Origin: JAVVVD01 sp036652795
Lineage (GTDB): Bacteria > Bacillota > Clostridia > Christensenellales > CAG-138
Direction of reading: 5' to 3'
DNA: 64,000 bases
Assembly (NCBI GenBank): GCA_036652795.1
Contig: JAVVVD010000008.1
Location: 1 to 64,000, forward strand
Shown here: positions 24,233 through 32,752 of the stretch, one piece after another
Layout of the letters: each line of letters begins with the position of its first letter
Numbering within the stretch: position 1 is the stretch's first letter
Program-made: the position numbers and the translations under genes
Notes under the pieces: generated by a model
Database searches by the model: none
What the model saw: the letters and a program-made list of their open reading frames with translations, nothing else
What the model was told of the DNA's origin: nothing

Positions 24233-25138
24233 TTATTTACCAAAGCCTTCGATAATATCAACTATTTCAGCACCTATGCGCTTCTGCGCCTCGCTGGTGG
24301 AAGCGCCTATATGCGGTGTGCAAGATACATGCGGGTGACTGTAGAGCGCCTTGTTTTTGGCCGGCTCCTCAGCATACACATCCAGGCCAGCGCCGTATAA
24401 TTTGCCGGAATCCAGCGCTGCAAGCAGGGCAGTCTCATCCACATTGTTGCCACGCGAGGTGTTGATTAGCACCGCGCCATCCTTCATCTTAGCAATTGTT
24501 TCGGCGTTGATAAGGGGCTTGCCGTCAATGCTCGGCGTATGCACCGATACAAAGTTGGATTTTGCAAGCAGCTCATCCATCTCAACATATTTCATATGCT
24601 CGCACTCCAGCGCAGGCACCTTATATACGTCATATGCCAGCACACTCATGCCCAGCGCCATTGCGCGCCTGCCAAGTGCCTGACCTATGCGGCCATAGCC
24701 GATAATTCCCAGCGTCTTGCCCGAAAGCTCAATTCCCTTGTATGTTTTTTTCTCCCACTTATCCTCACGCATTGTATGGCCCGCAACTGAGATAAAGCGC
24801 GCCACTGAAAACATATGCGCCAAAGCCAGTTCTGCAACAGAGTCGCTGCTGGCCTTGGGGGTGTTACGCACCGCCATACCATTCTTTTCGGCATATTCAA
24901 CATCGATGTTGTCAACGCCCACACCGCCGCGGATTATAAGCTTGAGCTTGCCACCCTTTGCCTGGTCTATATGTGGCGCACGCACTTTTGTTGCCGAGCG
25001 TACTACCAGCACGTCAAAATCCCTTATGGCCTTGCCCAGCGCATCAGGCTCATAGAACTGTTCCACTACCTCATGCCCATTTTCACGAAGCTTGGCGATA
25101 GCGCCCTTTTCCATTCCGTCAGTTACTAAAATACGCAT
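24233..25138 (-). CDS. serA: SerA, D-3-phosphoglycerate dehydrogenase (short form)
   Basis: 301 residues, lacking the C-terminal ACT domain of long SerA. NAD-binding GIIGYGRIGQALGRRA, catalytic Arg in INTSRGNNVDE, Glu/His dyad with H in TPHIGAST. Catalyses the first step of serine synthesis. Of two adjacent ATGs, the second is chosen because GGAGG is six bases before it. It follows serC by 11 bases, so both pathway genes share a transcript. Without ACT, end-product control by serine would need another mechanism. Confidence 0.95.
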   Translation of the reverse strand: MRILVTDGMEKGAIAKLRENGHEVVEQFYEPDALGKAIRDFDVLVVRSATKVRAPHIDQAKGGKLKLIIRGGVGVDNIDVEYAEKNGMAVRNTPKASSDSVAELALAHMFSVARFISVAGHTMREDKWEKKTYKGIELSGKTLGIIGYGRIGQALGRRAMALGMSVLAYDVYKVPALECEHMKYVEMDELLAKSNFVSVHTPSIDGKPLINAETIAKMKDGAVLINTSRGNNVDETALLAALDSGKLYGAGLDVYAEEPAKNKALYSHPHVSCTPHIGASTSEAQKRIGAEIVDIIEGFGK

Positions 25139-25149
25139 CATTGGCCTCC

Positions 25150-26238
25150 TTATTTGTTTTCCGCTTCGAATTTATTGATAAACTCTACCAGGTGCTCAAC
25201 ACCCTCATACGGCATAGCATTGTAGATAGATGCACGCAGCCCACCCGTTGAGCGGTGAGCCTTAAGGTTGCTCATTCCGTCGGCTGCGCTCGCCTTTACG
25301 AACTTGGCATCCAGTTCCTCATTGCCTGTGGAAAAACGCACATTCATTATAGAGCGGCTGCCCTTATCTATGGCGCACTTGAACATAGAGGATTTATCGA
25401 TGCACTCATAAAGCAAGTGAGCCTTCTTCTCGTTGCGCTTTTCCATCTCGCTAAGTCCGCCTATTGACAGCAGCCAGTCCATTACCAGCCCGCAGATATA
25501 GATTGACCAGCAGGGAGGAGTATTGTACATTGAGCTGTTCTTCGCGGCGATGGAATAATCGCACATCACAGGCGTTGCGGGTAGCGGAGTACCCAGCAGA
25601 TCCTCGCGGATTATAACGATTGTAAGCCCTGCGGGGGCAACATTTTTCTGGGCGCCAGCATAGATCATGCCAAATTTGCTTACGTCTATCGGGCGACTCA
25701 TTATGCAGCTTGAAAGATCCGCCACCAGAGGCACTTTGCCCGTGTCTGGAATATAATTAAAGGCCGAGCCATATATTGTGTTGTTAAAGCAGATGTGCAC
25801 ATAATCAGCTTCCGGATCCAGCTTAAGCTCATTCTGCTGTGGAATACGGCAGAACTTCTCATCCTTCGTAGATCCTGCTATGTTAACAGTGCCGTACTTT
25901 GCCGCTTCCTCTGCCGCCTTCGTTGAGAAGTTGCCTGTCAGTATGTAGTCGGCCTTATGGTTTTTAGTCATCAGATTCATTGGAACCATTGCAAACTGGA
26001 GCGACGCCCCACCCTGAAGAAAAAGCACCTTGTAATTATCAGGTATGTTCATTACCTGACGCATCTTAGCTTCCGCCTGAACGATAATATTGTCGTAAAC
26101 CTTGGAGCGGTGGCTCATCTCCATAACTGACATGCCAGAACCTTCGTAGTTTATAAGGTTATCCCTTGCGCTTTCCAGCACTTCAATAGGAAGCATTGAT
26201 GGGCCTGCGGAGAAGTTGTAAATTCTGTTGTAAGCCAT
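25150..26238 (-). CDS. serC: SerC, phosphoserine aminotransferase
   Basis: 362 residues. Fold-type I PLP enzyme; the N-terminus IYNFSAGPSMLPIEVLE is diagnostic, and the PLP lysine lies in IYAGAQKNVAPAGL. It converts 3-phosphohydroxypyruvate and glutamate to phosphoserine. RBS AAGGAG. The promoter lies about 185 bases upstream, leaving an unusually long leader. The third enzyme, SerB, is not in the window. Confidence 0.97.
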   Translation of the reverse strand: MAYNRIYNFSAGPSMLPIEVLESARDNLINYEGSGMSVMEMSHRSKVYDNIIVQAEAKMRQVMNIPDNYKVLFLQGGASLQFAMVPMNLMTKNHKADYILTGNFSTKAAEEAAKYGTVNIAGSTKDEKFCRIPQQNELKLDPEADYVHICFNNTIYGSAFNYIPDTGKVPLVADLSSCIMSRPIDVSKFGMIYAGAQKNVAPAGLTIVIIREDLLGTPLPATPVMCDYSIAAKNSSMYNTPPCWSIYICGLVMDWLLSIGGLSEMEKRNEKKAHLLYECIDKSSMFKCAIDKGSRSIMNVRFSTGNEELDAKFVKASAADGMSNLKAHRSTGGLRASIYNAMPYEGVEHLVEFINKFEAENK

Positions 26239-26429
26239 TGTTGTTACTCCTTTTCATTATCATAATGTTTGACGGGGTATGCCGCTGTGTAAAAAACGGC
26301 ACTTCACGATGCTGCCGCAATAGTATGAAGGGCAGTGCGCAGAAAATGACATACAGCCTCTATATCGACTCCTTATCAGTCATGAATTGATCGAAAGTTA
26401 GTCAATTGGCTATCTTTCATCTATATCGG
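26239..26429 (-). promoter_or_regulatory. Long serC leader with a possible upstream open reading frame
   Basis: About 185 transcribed bases precede serC. I see a short stem (TGCCG / CGGCA, about 26278-26299) and a 30-codon frame, 26260-26352, with GAGG four bases before its ATG and five serine and three cysteine codons (MSFSAHCPSYY...). It stops 21 bases before the serC start. No T-box motif or known riboswitch was recognised. It could be an attenuation leader; evidence is slim. Confidence 0.35.
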
Positions 26430-26459
26430 ATTATACCCCAGTTTAGCAAGCTAAATCAA
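26430..26459 (-). promoter_or_regulatory. serC-serA promoter
   Basis: Minus strand TTGATT (26454-26459), 18-bp spacer ending GGGG, TATAAT (26430-26435). A dyad TAGC-TTGC-TAAAC occupies part of the spacer but is too imperfect to call an operator. Confidence 0.65.
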
Positions 26460-26517
26460 GTTAATTAGCCCCTTTGAGATATGCAAAAAATATATAACAC
26501 CAGTTAATTCTTAGAGA

Positions 26518-26546
26518 TGGACTAAACGCATAAAATAATGTATACT
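26518..26546 (+). promoter_or_regulatory. Promoter of the arginine deiminase gene
   Basis: TGGACT (26518-26523, four of six to consensus), 17-bp spacer, TATACT (26541-26546) preceded by TG. The leader is about 45 bases. Confidence 0.5.
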
Positions 26547-26598
26547 CATGTTGAATATACACGCCGTTTATTCAGACTAATATACATTCGAGGTGCTT

Positions 26599-27819
26599 AT
26601 GAACAACTTTGTGAGCCAATTTTCAGAGATAGGTAAGCTAAACACCGTTATGCTGCACAGGCCGGATGTTGAAATACTGCACATAATACCGGATTATCTT
26701 GAGCAGATGCTTGCGGAGGATACGCCGTATCTGCCCACGGCACAAAAGGAGCATGACGCCTTCGCCAATACGCTGCGCGCAAACGGTGTTACTGTGCTAT
26801 ACCTTGCGGATCTGTTCTGTGATGTAATTGCAGACAGCACTATACGGCGCGCATTTATAGATGATTATATCCGCGTATCCGGCATTCAGGGCGAAGCTAT
26901 GCGCGACATTATACGCGATTACCTATGTTCAAAGGATGCGCGCGGGGTTTTCAATGAAGTATGTAAGGGCATAATGTACCGTGATCTTAGCTATGTTGTG
27001 GATAAGCCCATGCGTCTTTGCGTAACGGATCCCTATCCCTTCATAACAGATCCTGTGCCCAATGCATATTTCACACGCGATGTGTGTATTACCGTTGGTA
27101 ACGGCATGATAATAAGCTCCATGAGTATGCCAAGCCGCAAACGCGAAACCCTGCCCGTAAAGTACATACACCGTTATCATCCACTCTTTACTGCGCAACA
27201 AATACCATTATGGTATGATAGTGACCTTGGATACGAGATAGAGGGCGGAGACGTGCTTGTGCTATCCAATAAGGTGCTGGCAATAGGCTGTGGCGAGCGC
27301 ACCAGCGTAAACGCGGTTGAGTGCGTTGCCAAGCAGGTATTTAAGCATGGTTTTGAGCGCATATTGCTATTTAACAATCCGAAAAATCGCAAGTTCATGC
27401 ACCTTGATGTGCTTTGTACCATGGTAGACTACGATAAGTTCCTTGTGCATCCGTGCATTGCAGACAAATACTTCGAGGTGTACGATATAACACCCAGTGC
27501 AAACGGCGGCGTACACACCCGGTGTACCACTGACTCTGTACGTGATCTATTCAAAAAAAGCCTTGGGCTTTCATCCGTGCAATTTATTGAGGTTGGCGGG
27601 GGAGACCCCGTAATCTCTGCGCGCGAGCACTGGAACATGGGCAGCAATTCGCTTGCGCTTTCCCCAGGTAATGTCATAACCTATGACCGAAATGATGTAA
27701 CAAATGAGCTGCTCGCCAAAGCGGGAATAAGGGTGAACACCATACCTGGCAGCGAGCTTTCCCGCGGACGCGGCGGCCCACGCTGTATGAGTATGCCAAT
27801 CAACCGCGACAGCATATAA
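26599..27819 (+). CDS. arcA: Arginine deiminase
   Basis: 406 residues from the ATG with GAGG six bases upstream. Typical ADI points: N-terminal EIGKLNTVMLHRPDVE, FTRD (substrate guanidino contact), the HLD region (FMHLDVLCTM), and the catalytic Cys near the end in RGGPRCMSMP. It hydrolyses arginine to citrulline and ammonia. The usual partners arcB, arcC and arcD are absent from both flanks, so it stands alone with its own promoter and terminator. It could feed a pathway encoded elsewhere, or serve acid tolerance or arginine nitrogen use. Confidence 0.95.
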   Translation: MNNFVSQFSEIGKLNTVMLHRPDVEILHIIPDYLEQMLAEDTPYLPTAQKEHDAFANTLRANGVTVLYLADLFCDVIADSTIRRAFIDDYIRVSGIQGEAMRDIIRDYLCSKDARGVFNEVCKGIMYRDLSYVVDKPMRLCVTDPYPFITDPVPNAYFTRDVCITVGNGMIISSMSMPSRKRETLPVKYIHRYHPLFTAQQIPLWYDSDLGYEIEGGDVLVLSNKVLAIGCGERTSVNAVECVAKQVFKHGFERILLFNNPKNRKFMHLDVLCTMVDYDKFLVHPCIADKYFEVYDITPSANGGVHTRCTTDSVRDLFKKSLGLSSVQFIEVGGGDPVISAREHWNMGSNSLALSPGNVITYDRNDVTNELLAKAGIRVNTIPGSELSRGRGGPRCMSMPINRDSI

Positions 27820-27834
27820 TAATTCTATAATTCA

Positions 27835-27866
27835 AAAAGGGCCTTTAATGGCCCTTTTATTTATGA
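27835..27866. terminator. Bidirectional terminator arcA/trpS
   Basis: AAAAGGGCC and GGCCCTTTT pair around TTTAAT, followed by ATTTATG (plus) and TGAATTATAG (minus). It lies between convergent genes. Confidence 0.9.
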
Positions 27867-27878
27867 TGCATTTTAATT

Positions 27879-28880
27879 TTATGCGTCCAGCCCTACCTTG
27901 TGATAAACCTTGCCCAGTGTGCGTGACGCGGCGTGGCGCGCCTGCTCTGCGCCCTCATTAACCACTTTGCGCAGATATTCCTTATCCGCAAGTATACGTT
28001 TGTATTCCGCCTGCACCGGTGAAAGCTCCGCTATCACGGTTTCCGCCACAGCAACCTTTAAATCGCCATAGCCCTTTGCGTCAAATTCATGCACTGCTTC
28101 ATCCATGCTCTTGCCTGTAAATGTAGTGTATATGGATAAAAGATTGGATACCCCGGGCTTATTTATCTCATCAAATATTATCTGACCATCGCTATCCGTC
28201 ACAGCGCGCTTGAACTTGCGCATTATAACATCCGGTTCATCCATCATTGCCACGAAGCCATTTGGATTCTGGTCGGATTTGCTCATCTTCTGAGTGGGGT
28301 CCTGAAGGCTCATCACGCGGCTGCCCACCTTCAATATATACGGCTCCGGAACCACAAACGTCTGCCCGTATGCATTGTTAAAGCGCGCCGCAATATCGCG
28401 CGCTATTTCAAGATGCTGCTTTTGATCCGCGCCTACCGGCACAAGGTCGCTTTGATACAGCAGTATATCCGCCGCCATAAGTACCGGATATGTGAATAAG
28501 CCCGCGTTTATATTTTCCGCATGCTTAGCGCTCTTATCCTTAAATTGCGTCATGCGTGACAATTCACCCATATATGTGTTGCAGGATAGCACCCAGCTCA
28601 GCTCGGCATGTTCCTTCACGTGTGACTGGATAAACACAGGGCTGCGTGATGGATCAACTCCGCAGGCAATTATCAATGCGGCAGTCTCCATTGAGCGGCG
28701 GCGTAGCTCCGCGCTGTCCTGCCGAACTGTGATGGCATGCATGTTGGCAACGCAATAGTAGCAAAATCTATCCTCGCTTTGAAGCAACGACCAGTTGCGC
28801 AGCGCACCAACGTAGTTGCCCAACGTGGGTGAACCGGACGGCTGTATACCGCTAAGCACTATCTTTTTCTTTTCTTCCAT
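27879..28880 (-). CDS. trpS: Tryptophanyl-tRNA synthetase
   Basis: 333 residues from the ATG of MEEKKK, with AGGGGG eight bases upstream; a GTG 21 bases earlier is less likely. Class Ic synthetase: HIGH-type motif as SGSPTLGNYVGAL and KMSKS as KMSKSDQN. It charges tRNA-Trp. The leader is too short for a T-box. Transcribed away from dnaX from a shared promoter region. Confidence 0.97.
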   Translation of the reverse strand: MEEKKKIVLSGIQPSGSPTLGNYVGALRNWSLLQSEDRFCYYCVANMHAITVRQDSAELRRRSMETAALIIACGVDPSRSPVFIQSHVKEHAELSWVLSCNTYMGELSRMTQFKDKSAKHAENINAGLFTYPVLMAADILLYQSDLVPVGADQKQHLEIARDIAARFNNAYGQTFVVPEPYILKVGSRVMSLQDPTQKMSKSDQNPNGFVAMMDEPDVIMRKFKRAVTDSDGQIIFDEINKPGVSNLLSIYTTFTGKSMDEAVHEFDAKGYGDLKVAVAETVIAELSPVQAEYKRILADKEYLRKVVNEGAEQARHAASRTLGKVYHKVGLDA

Positions 28881-28913
28881 GGTCGTTCCCCCTAATATCA
28901 CTTTATCCGCATA

Positions 28914-28964
28914 ATTATACTTTATATGCTCATCGTTGGCAACCGTTCAAAAAGATGATAGAAT
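28914..28964. promoter_or_regulatory. Back-to-back trpS and dnaX promoters sharing a -35
   Basis: Plus strand: TTGGCA (28936-28941), 17 bp, TAGAAT (28959-28964) for dnaX. Minus strand: TTGCCA (28937-28942), 17 bp, TATAAT (28914-28919) for trpS. The two -35 boxes overlap by five bases, so one RNA polymerase should exclude the other. Confidence 0.7.
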
Positions 28965-28991
28965 ATTAGTATGATTGGTACGAGGTGAACT

Positions 28992-30560
28992 ATGTCTTAT
29001 CAGGCGCTTTACCGCAGATACCGGCCCGCCTCCTTTGCTGAGGTGATAGGTCAGGAGCATATAACAACAATATTAAAAAACCAGGTATCTTCGGGTCACA
29101 CCTCGCATGCATACCTGTTTACCGGTACGCGCGGCACAGGCAAAACCAGCGTGGCAAGGATACTTGCCCGTGCTGTCAACTGCCTTGAGCCTGTTGGCGG
29201 CGAGCCCTGCGGCAAATGCAGCGCTTGTCGGATAAGCGAAGGCGGTGGTATCGATATAATAGAGATGGATGCGGCCTCCAATACCGGTGTTGACGATGTT
29301 CGAGCTATACTTGACAAGGTGCGTTTTACCCCGCTTGAGCTTTCAACCAAGGTGTACATAATCGACGAAGCACACGCCCTCTCCGGCAACGCATTTAACG
29401 CGCTGCTTAAAACGCTTGAGGAGCCGCCCGAGCATATACTTTTTATACTCGCCACCACTGAGCCGCAACGCGTGCCCGCAACCATAATCTCACGCTGTCA
29501 GCGTATGGATTTCCACAGGCTAAGCGTTGCCGACATAACAGCGTGTGCTAAAAATGTGCTTGCACGCAGTGGTGCGTATATAGATGACGCAGGACTGCTT
29601 GCGATTGCCCGTGCGGCGGAGGGCGGTATGCGCGATGCGCTTAGCCTTGCCGATCAATGTGTGGCTTTTTGCGGTAACAACGTCACTGCCGCGCAAGTAT
29701 ACAATGTGCTTGGCAGCATGGATAATTCATTTATGTTTGAGCTGGCGGATGCGCTTATAGATTCTGATATACGCAGCGCCTTAACCCTGCTTGAACGTGT
29801 TATAAACAGTGGGCGCGACCTCAAGGTGCTTGTTCATGATCTTGCGCAGCATATGCGTGCGCTCCTGCTTGCAAAGCTGTGTGGCTCCTGCGCGGATGTG
29901 CTGGATTGTACGCAGGATGATATGCTCCGTTATGCTTCCCAGGCGGAGCGCTGCGGTGAAATACGGCTGTTGCGCGCTACCGAGTTGCTCATGCAAACTC
30001 AGCAGAATCTACGGTGGCTTACACTGCCACGCGTGCTCATAGAGAGTACGCTCATCCGCATTGCCCATCCCGAAGAAAAACGCACACTTGACGATCTGCT
30101 TGAACGCATCGAGTCGCTTGAGGCGCAGATGAAATCAGGCGTTTCTAAAGCGCTCAAGCAGCCGGTCATGCCGCAATGTTCTGAACAGATGCCGCAGCCT
30201 GTGCAGGAGATTGTTCATGCGATAGTGCAGCAGCCCGAATATGTGCAGCAGCCCGCCCCCGCAACCGACGCTTCAGCCATTTGGAATACAGTGCGCGAAA
30301 AGCTAGGTCAAAGTGAGCCTGCCGCCGCTGTTATGATGATAAATGCAAAAAAGCTAGCCATAGACGGAAATACGCTTGTAGCCGGCTTCGATAAGGCGAT
30401 ATATCTTGATACGCTCTCCAAACCACGCTTCAAGGAAGCACTCGCGAATGCCGTAAGTGATGTTGCGCCCGGTTTTTCACTTAAACTGATAATGGCACAG
30501 GATTATTCATTAGAGGAGCGCGCAAGAGAGCTGTTTGGCAGCGGACTTGAGTCGCTATAA
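28992..30560 (+). CDS. dnaX: DNA polymerase III subunit gamma/tau
   Basis: 522 residues. AAA+ ATPase with Walker A (GTRGTGKTS), zinc module (four Cys, in CLEPVGGEPCGKCSAC), Walker B (IIDEAH), sensor 1 (ATTEPQRVP) and SRC motif (ISRCQRMDF). A gamma collar domain and a low-complexity Gln/Pro linker (about 385-430) follow, then a tau-like C-terminus. It loads the sliding clamp and couples polymerases. RBS GAGGTG. In many Firmicutes dnaX is followed by ybaB-recR; here the three are split. Confidence 0.97.
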   Translation: MSYQALYRRYRPASFAEVIGQEHITTILKNQVSSGHTSHAYLFTGTRGTGKTSVARILARAVNCLEPVGGEPCGKCSACRISEGGGIDIIEMDAASNTGVDDVRAILDKVRFTPLELSTKVYIIDEAHALSGNAFNALLKTLEEPPEHILFILATTEPQRVPATIISRCQRMDFHRLSVADITACAKNVLARSGAYIDDAGLLAIARAAEGGMRDALSLADQCVAFCGNNVTAAQVYNVLGSMDNSFMFELADALIDSDIRSALTLLERVINSGRDLKVLVHDLAQHMRALLLAKLCGSCADVLDCTQDDMLRYASQAERCGEIRLLRATELLMQTQQNLRWLTLPRVLIESTLIRIAHPEEKRTLDDLLERIESLEAQMKSGVSKALKQPVMPQCSEQMPQPVQEIVHAIVQQPEYVQQPAPATDASAIWNTVREKLGQSEPAAAVMMINAKKLAIDGNTLVAGFDKAIYLDTLSKPRFKEALANAVSDVAPGFSLKLIMAQDYSLEERARELFGSGLESL

Positions 30561-30571
30561 TCGTGATTAAA

Positions 30572-30613
30572 AAAGCGGAGGCTTGTGAACACTTGATTCA
30601 CGGCCTCCGCTTT
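30572..30613. terminator. Bidirectional terminator dnaX / transporter operon
   Basis: AAAGCGGAGGC pairs with GCCTCCGCTTT, and an inner stem GTGAA/TTCAC extends it around a 7-nt loop. The plus-strand tail is TTTATGTTTA. Confidence 0.85.
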
Positions 30614-30636
30614 ATGTTTACGTTATACAAATCACG

Positions 30637-31629
30637 TTATCTTTCCTCGCGGAAATAGTTAGTACCGCAGCTTTTTGGCTGTGCATGTTCCTTTGATTGA
30701 CGGATACTCGTTATTATCAGCACCAGTATTGTGGCAACATACGGAAGCATATCGTATATCTGCGTAGGAAGCCCGGGAATGCTCACATATAGGCGCAATA
30801 TCGACAATCCGCCGAATATTGCGGCGCAAATCAAACCACGCGCAGGACTCCATGTGGCAAATATCACCAGCGCCACAGCTATCCAGCCCCAGCCGCCCAC
30901 ACAGTTGTGCACCCATACGCCACGCATATTTATCATTGATATATACATACCGCCCACGCCGCATATGCCGCCGCCCACCACCGTGGCAATATATTTATAG
31001 CGCGCCACATTGATGCCTGCGGCATCCGCCGTAGCTGGGCTTTCGCCAACCGCACGCAGATTAAGACCCACACGTGTGCGGTTTAGAAACCAGGCCATTA
31101 TCACAGCCAGTATAATCGTAAAGTACACCATCCAGTTATACTGAAAAAGCAGCCTGCCAACATATGGTATTTCCGAAATCATCGGAACATTTACACTGCC
31201 AAACGCCGCCTTTACATTGTCTCCCACCGCAGCATAACCGCCCTGTGCTCCAAGCCCCATCAGCTCGCCGAAAAAGTTGCCAAAGCCGGCGCCAAATATG
31301 GTAAGCGTAAGGCCTGTAACATTCTGGTCTGCGCGCAGCGTTACCGTTAAAAAGCTATATATCAATGCGCCAAAACCGCCCGCTATAAATGCTGCCAGCA
31401 ATGAGAGCAGCGCCGCAATTGGCCCGGATACTACGCTGCCTGCTGCAAGCATTAATTGCTCGTAGTAGTATGCTCCGGCAAGGCCCATGGCTGCGCCCAT
31501 ATACATCATGCCCTCTACGCCAAGGTTAAGGTGACCTGATTTTTCTGTTAATATCTCGCCCAGCGTTCCCAACAGCAGCGGCGCACCCGCAAGCACGGCG
31601 GCATTAAATATGTTGATGAAATTATCCAT
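30637..31629 (-). CDS. Nucleoside ABC transporter permease (YufQ/NupQ type)
   Basis: 330 residues, about nine TM segments, BPD_transp_2 family (GTLGEILTEKSGHLNLGVEGMM split at the N-terminus; NLRAVGESPATADAAGINVARYKY as the EAA-like coupling loop). The last gene of the BMP-type operon; its start overlaps the other permease by eight bases. With the ATPase and the lipoprotein it should import purine or other nucleosides. Confidence 0.93.
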   Translation of the reverse strand: MDNFINIFNAAVLAGAPLLLGTLGEILTEKSGHLNLGVEGMMYMGAAMGLAGAYYYEQLMLAAGSVVSGPIAALLSLLAAFIAGGFGALIYSFLTVTLRADQNVTGLTLTIFGAGFGNFFGELMGLGAQGGYAAVGDNVKAAFGSVNVPMISEIPYVGRLLFQYNWMVYFTIILAVIMAWFLNRTRVGLNLRAVGESPATADAAGINVARYKYIATVVGGGICGVGGMYISMINMRGVWVHNCVGGWGWIAVALVIFATWSPARGLICAAIFGGLSILRLYVSIPGLPTQIYDMLPYVATILVLIITSIRQSKEHAQPKSCGTNYFREER

Positions 31630-32752
31630 TTGCGCGCTCCTTTCTGTCGCTACATGCCGGTTTGTGTAACATCTGCCTGCGGAATATAAGCTTGTAGTTT
31701 ATAAAAAATTCGCAGCCCAGCATGAAAAACAGTACTATACCTGTGAGTACCTCAGATGCGGAAGCGGGTATCTTGAATGTGGTTTGTATCTTCCCCGAGC
31801 CTTTTTGCAATATCGCTATAAAAAAGGCCACCGGTATCATTACGATTGGGTTTAGTTTTGCAAGCCATGCCACTGTTATCGCCGTAAAGCCTACGCCGCC
31901 CGCCGTATTTGTTGTAAGTGTAAAGTGTGCGCCGGCAGATTGCAGATAGCCTACAAGGCCGCACAAAGCACCAGAGATGCACATCGTGCGTATAAAGATC
32001 TTGCCCACGTTCATGCCGGCATATCTCGCGGTTGATCCGCTTTCACCCACCACGGCAATCTCATAACCTTGCTTGGTTCGTGTAATGTATATGTACACCA
32101 CTATCACAAGCACCAGTGCAATTATCCAACCAATATGTATATCAAACACTTTCGGCAGCCGCGCAACATCGTCATACATGGCAATTTTGGGGAAGCCCCT
32201 CTGTTTGGGGTCTTTCCATGGACCGTTCATAAGATACTTGATTATCTCTATAGCCACATAGTTTAGCATAAGGGTAAAGAGAGTTTCGTTTGTCCCCCAT
32301 TTAGCCTTAAACAGCGCCGGTATAAGCCCCCACAGCGCACCCGCCACCATTGCCGCAAGTGCCATCACAACTAGCAGCACAGGGCGCGGCATATCCTGAT
32401 AGTGAAACACAGCAACGTAGGTTGCGGCAATCGCGCCCACAAGTATCTGCCCTTCCGCGCCGATATTCCAAAATCGCATTTTAAACGAAAGCGCTATAGC
32501 CATGCCCGTTATAAGCAGCGGAACCGTTATCTTTATCGTTTCAATCAAAACTGTGCTGCTGCCTATACTGCCTACCATCATATCGCGATATACAAGAAGC
32601 GGGTTATGTCCCAGCGCAAGTATCAGCAATGTGCCCGTAAGTAGTGCGCCCAGAAACGCCAGCATCCGTATAATCCATGCCTTGCCGCGGCTTATTGAAT
32701 CGCGCTTTACCATGCGCACAGCAGGCTCAAAATGTTCGTGTTTCAAGCTCAT
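31622..32752 (-). CDS. Nucleoside ABC transporter permease (YufP/NupP type)
   Basis: 376 residues, BPD_transp_2 family. Signature segments include MRFWNIGAEGQILVGAIAATY and the coupling loop AVGESGSTARYAGMNVGKIF. It has a longer N-terminus than its partner, as is usual for this subunit. Its start overlaps the ATPase stop by four bases. It forms the membrane channel as a heterodimer with the downstream permease. Confidence 0.93.
   Translation of the reverse strand: MSLKHEHFEPAVRMVKRDSISRGKAWIIRMLAFLGALLTGTLLILALGHNPLLVYRDMMVGSIGSSTVLIETIKITVPLLITGMAIALSFKMRFWNIGAEGQILVGAIAATYVAVFHYQDMPRPVLLVVMALAAMVAGALWGLIPALFKAKWGTNETLFTLMLNYVAIEIIKYLMNGPWKDPKQRGFPKIAMYDDVARLPKVFDIHIGWIIALVLVIVVYIYITRTKQGYEIAVVGESGSTARYAGMNVGKIFIRTMCISGALCGLVGYLQSAGAHFTLTTNTAGGVGFTAITVAWLAKLNPIVMIPVAFFIAILQKGSGKIQTTFKIPASASEVLTGIVLFFMLGCEFFINYKLIFRRQMLHKPACSDRKERANG

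Noticed and set aside
26239..26429. Serine T-box riboswitch before serC
   Set aside because: The conserved T-box sequence (AGGGTGGNACCGCG type) and the terminator/antiterminator pair are not present.
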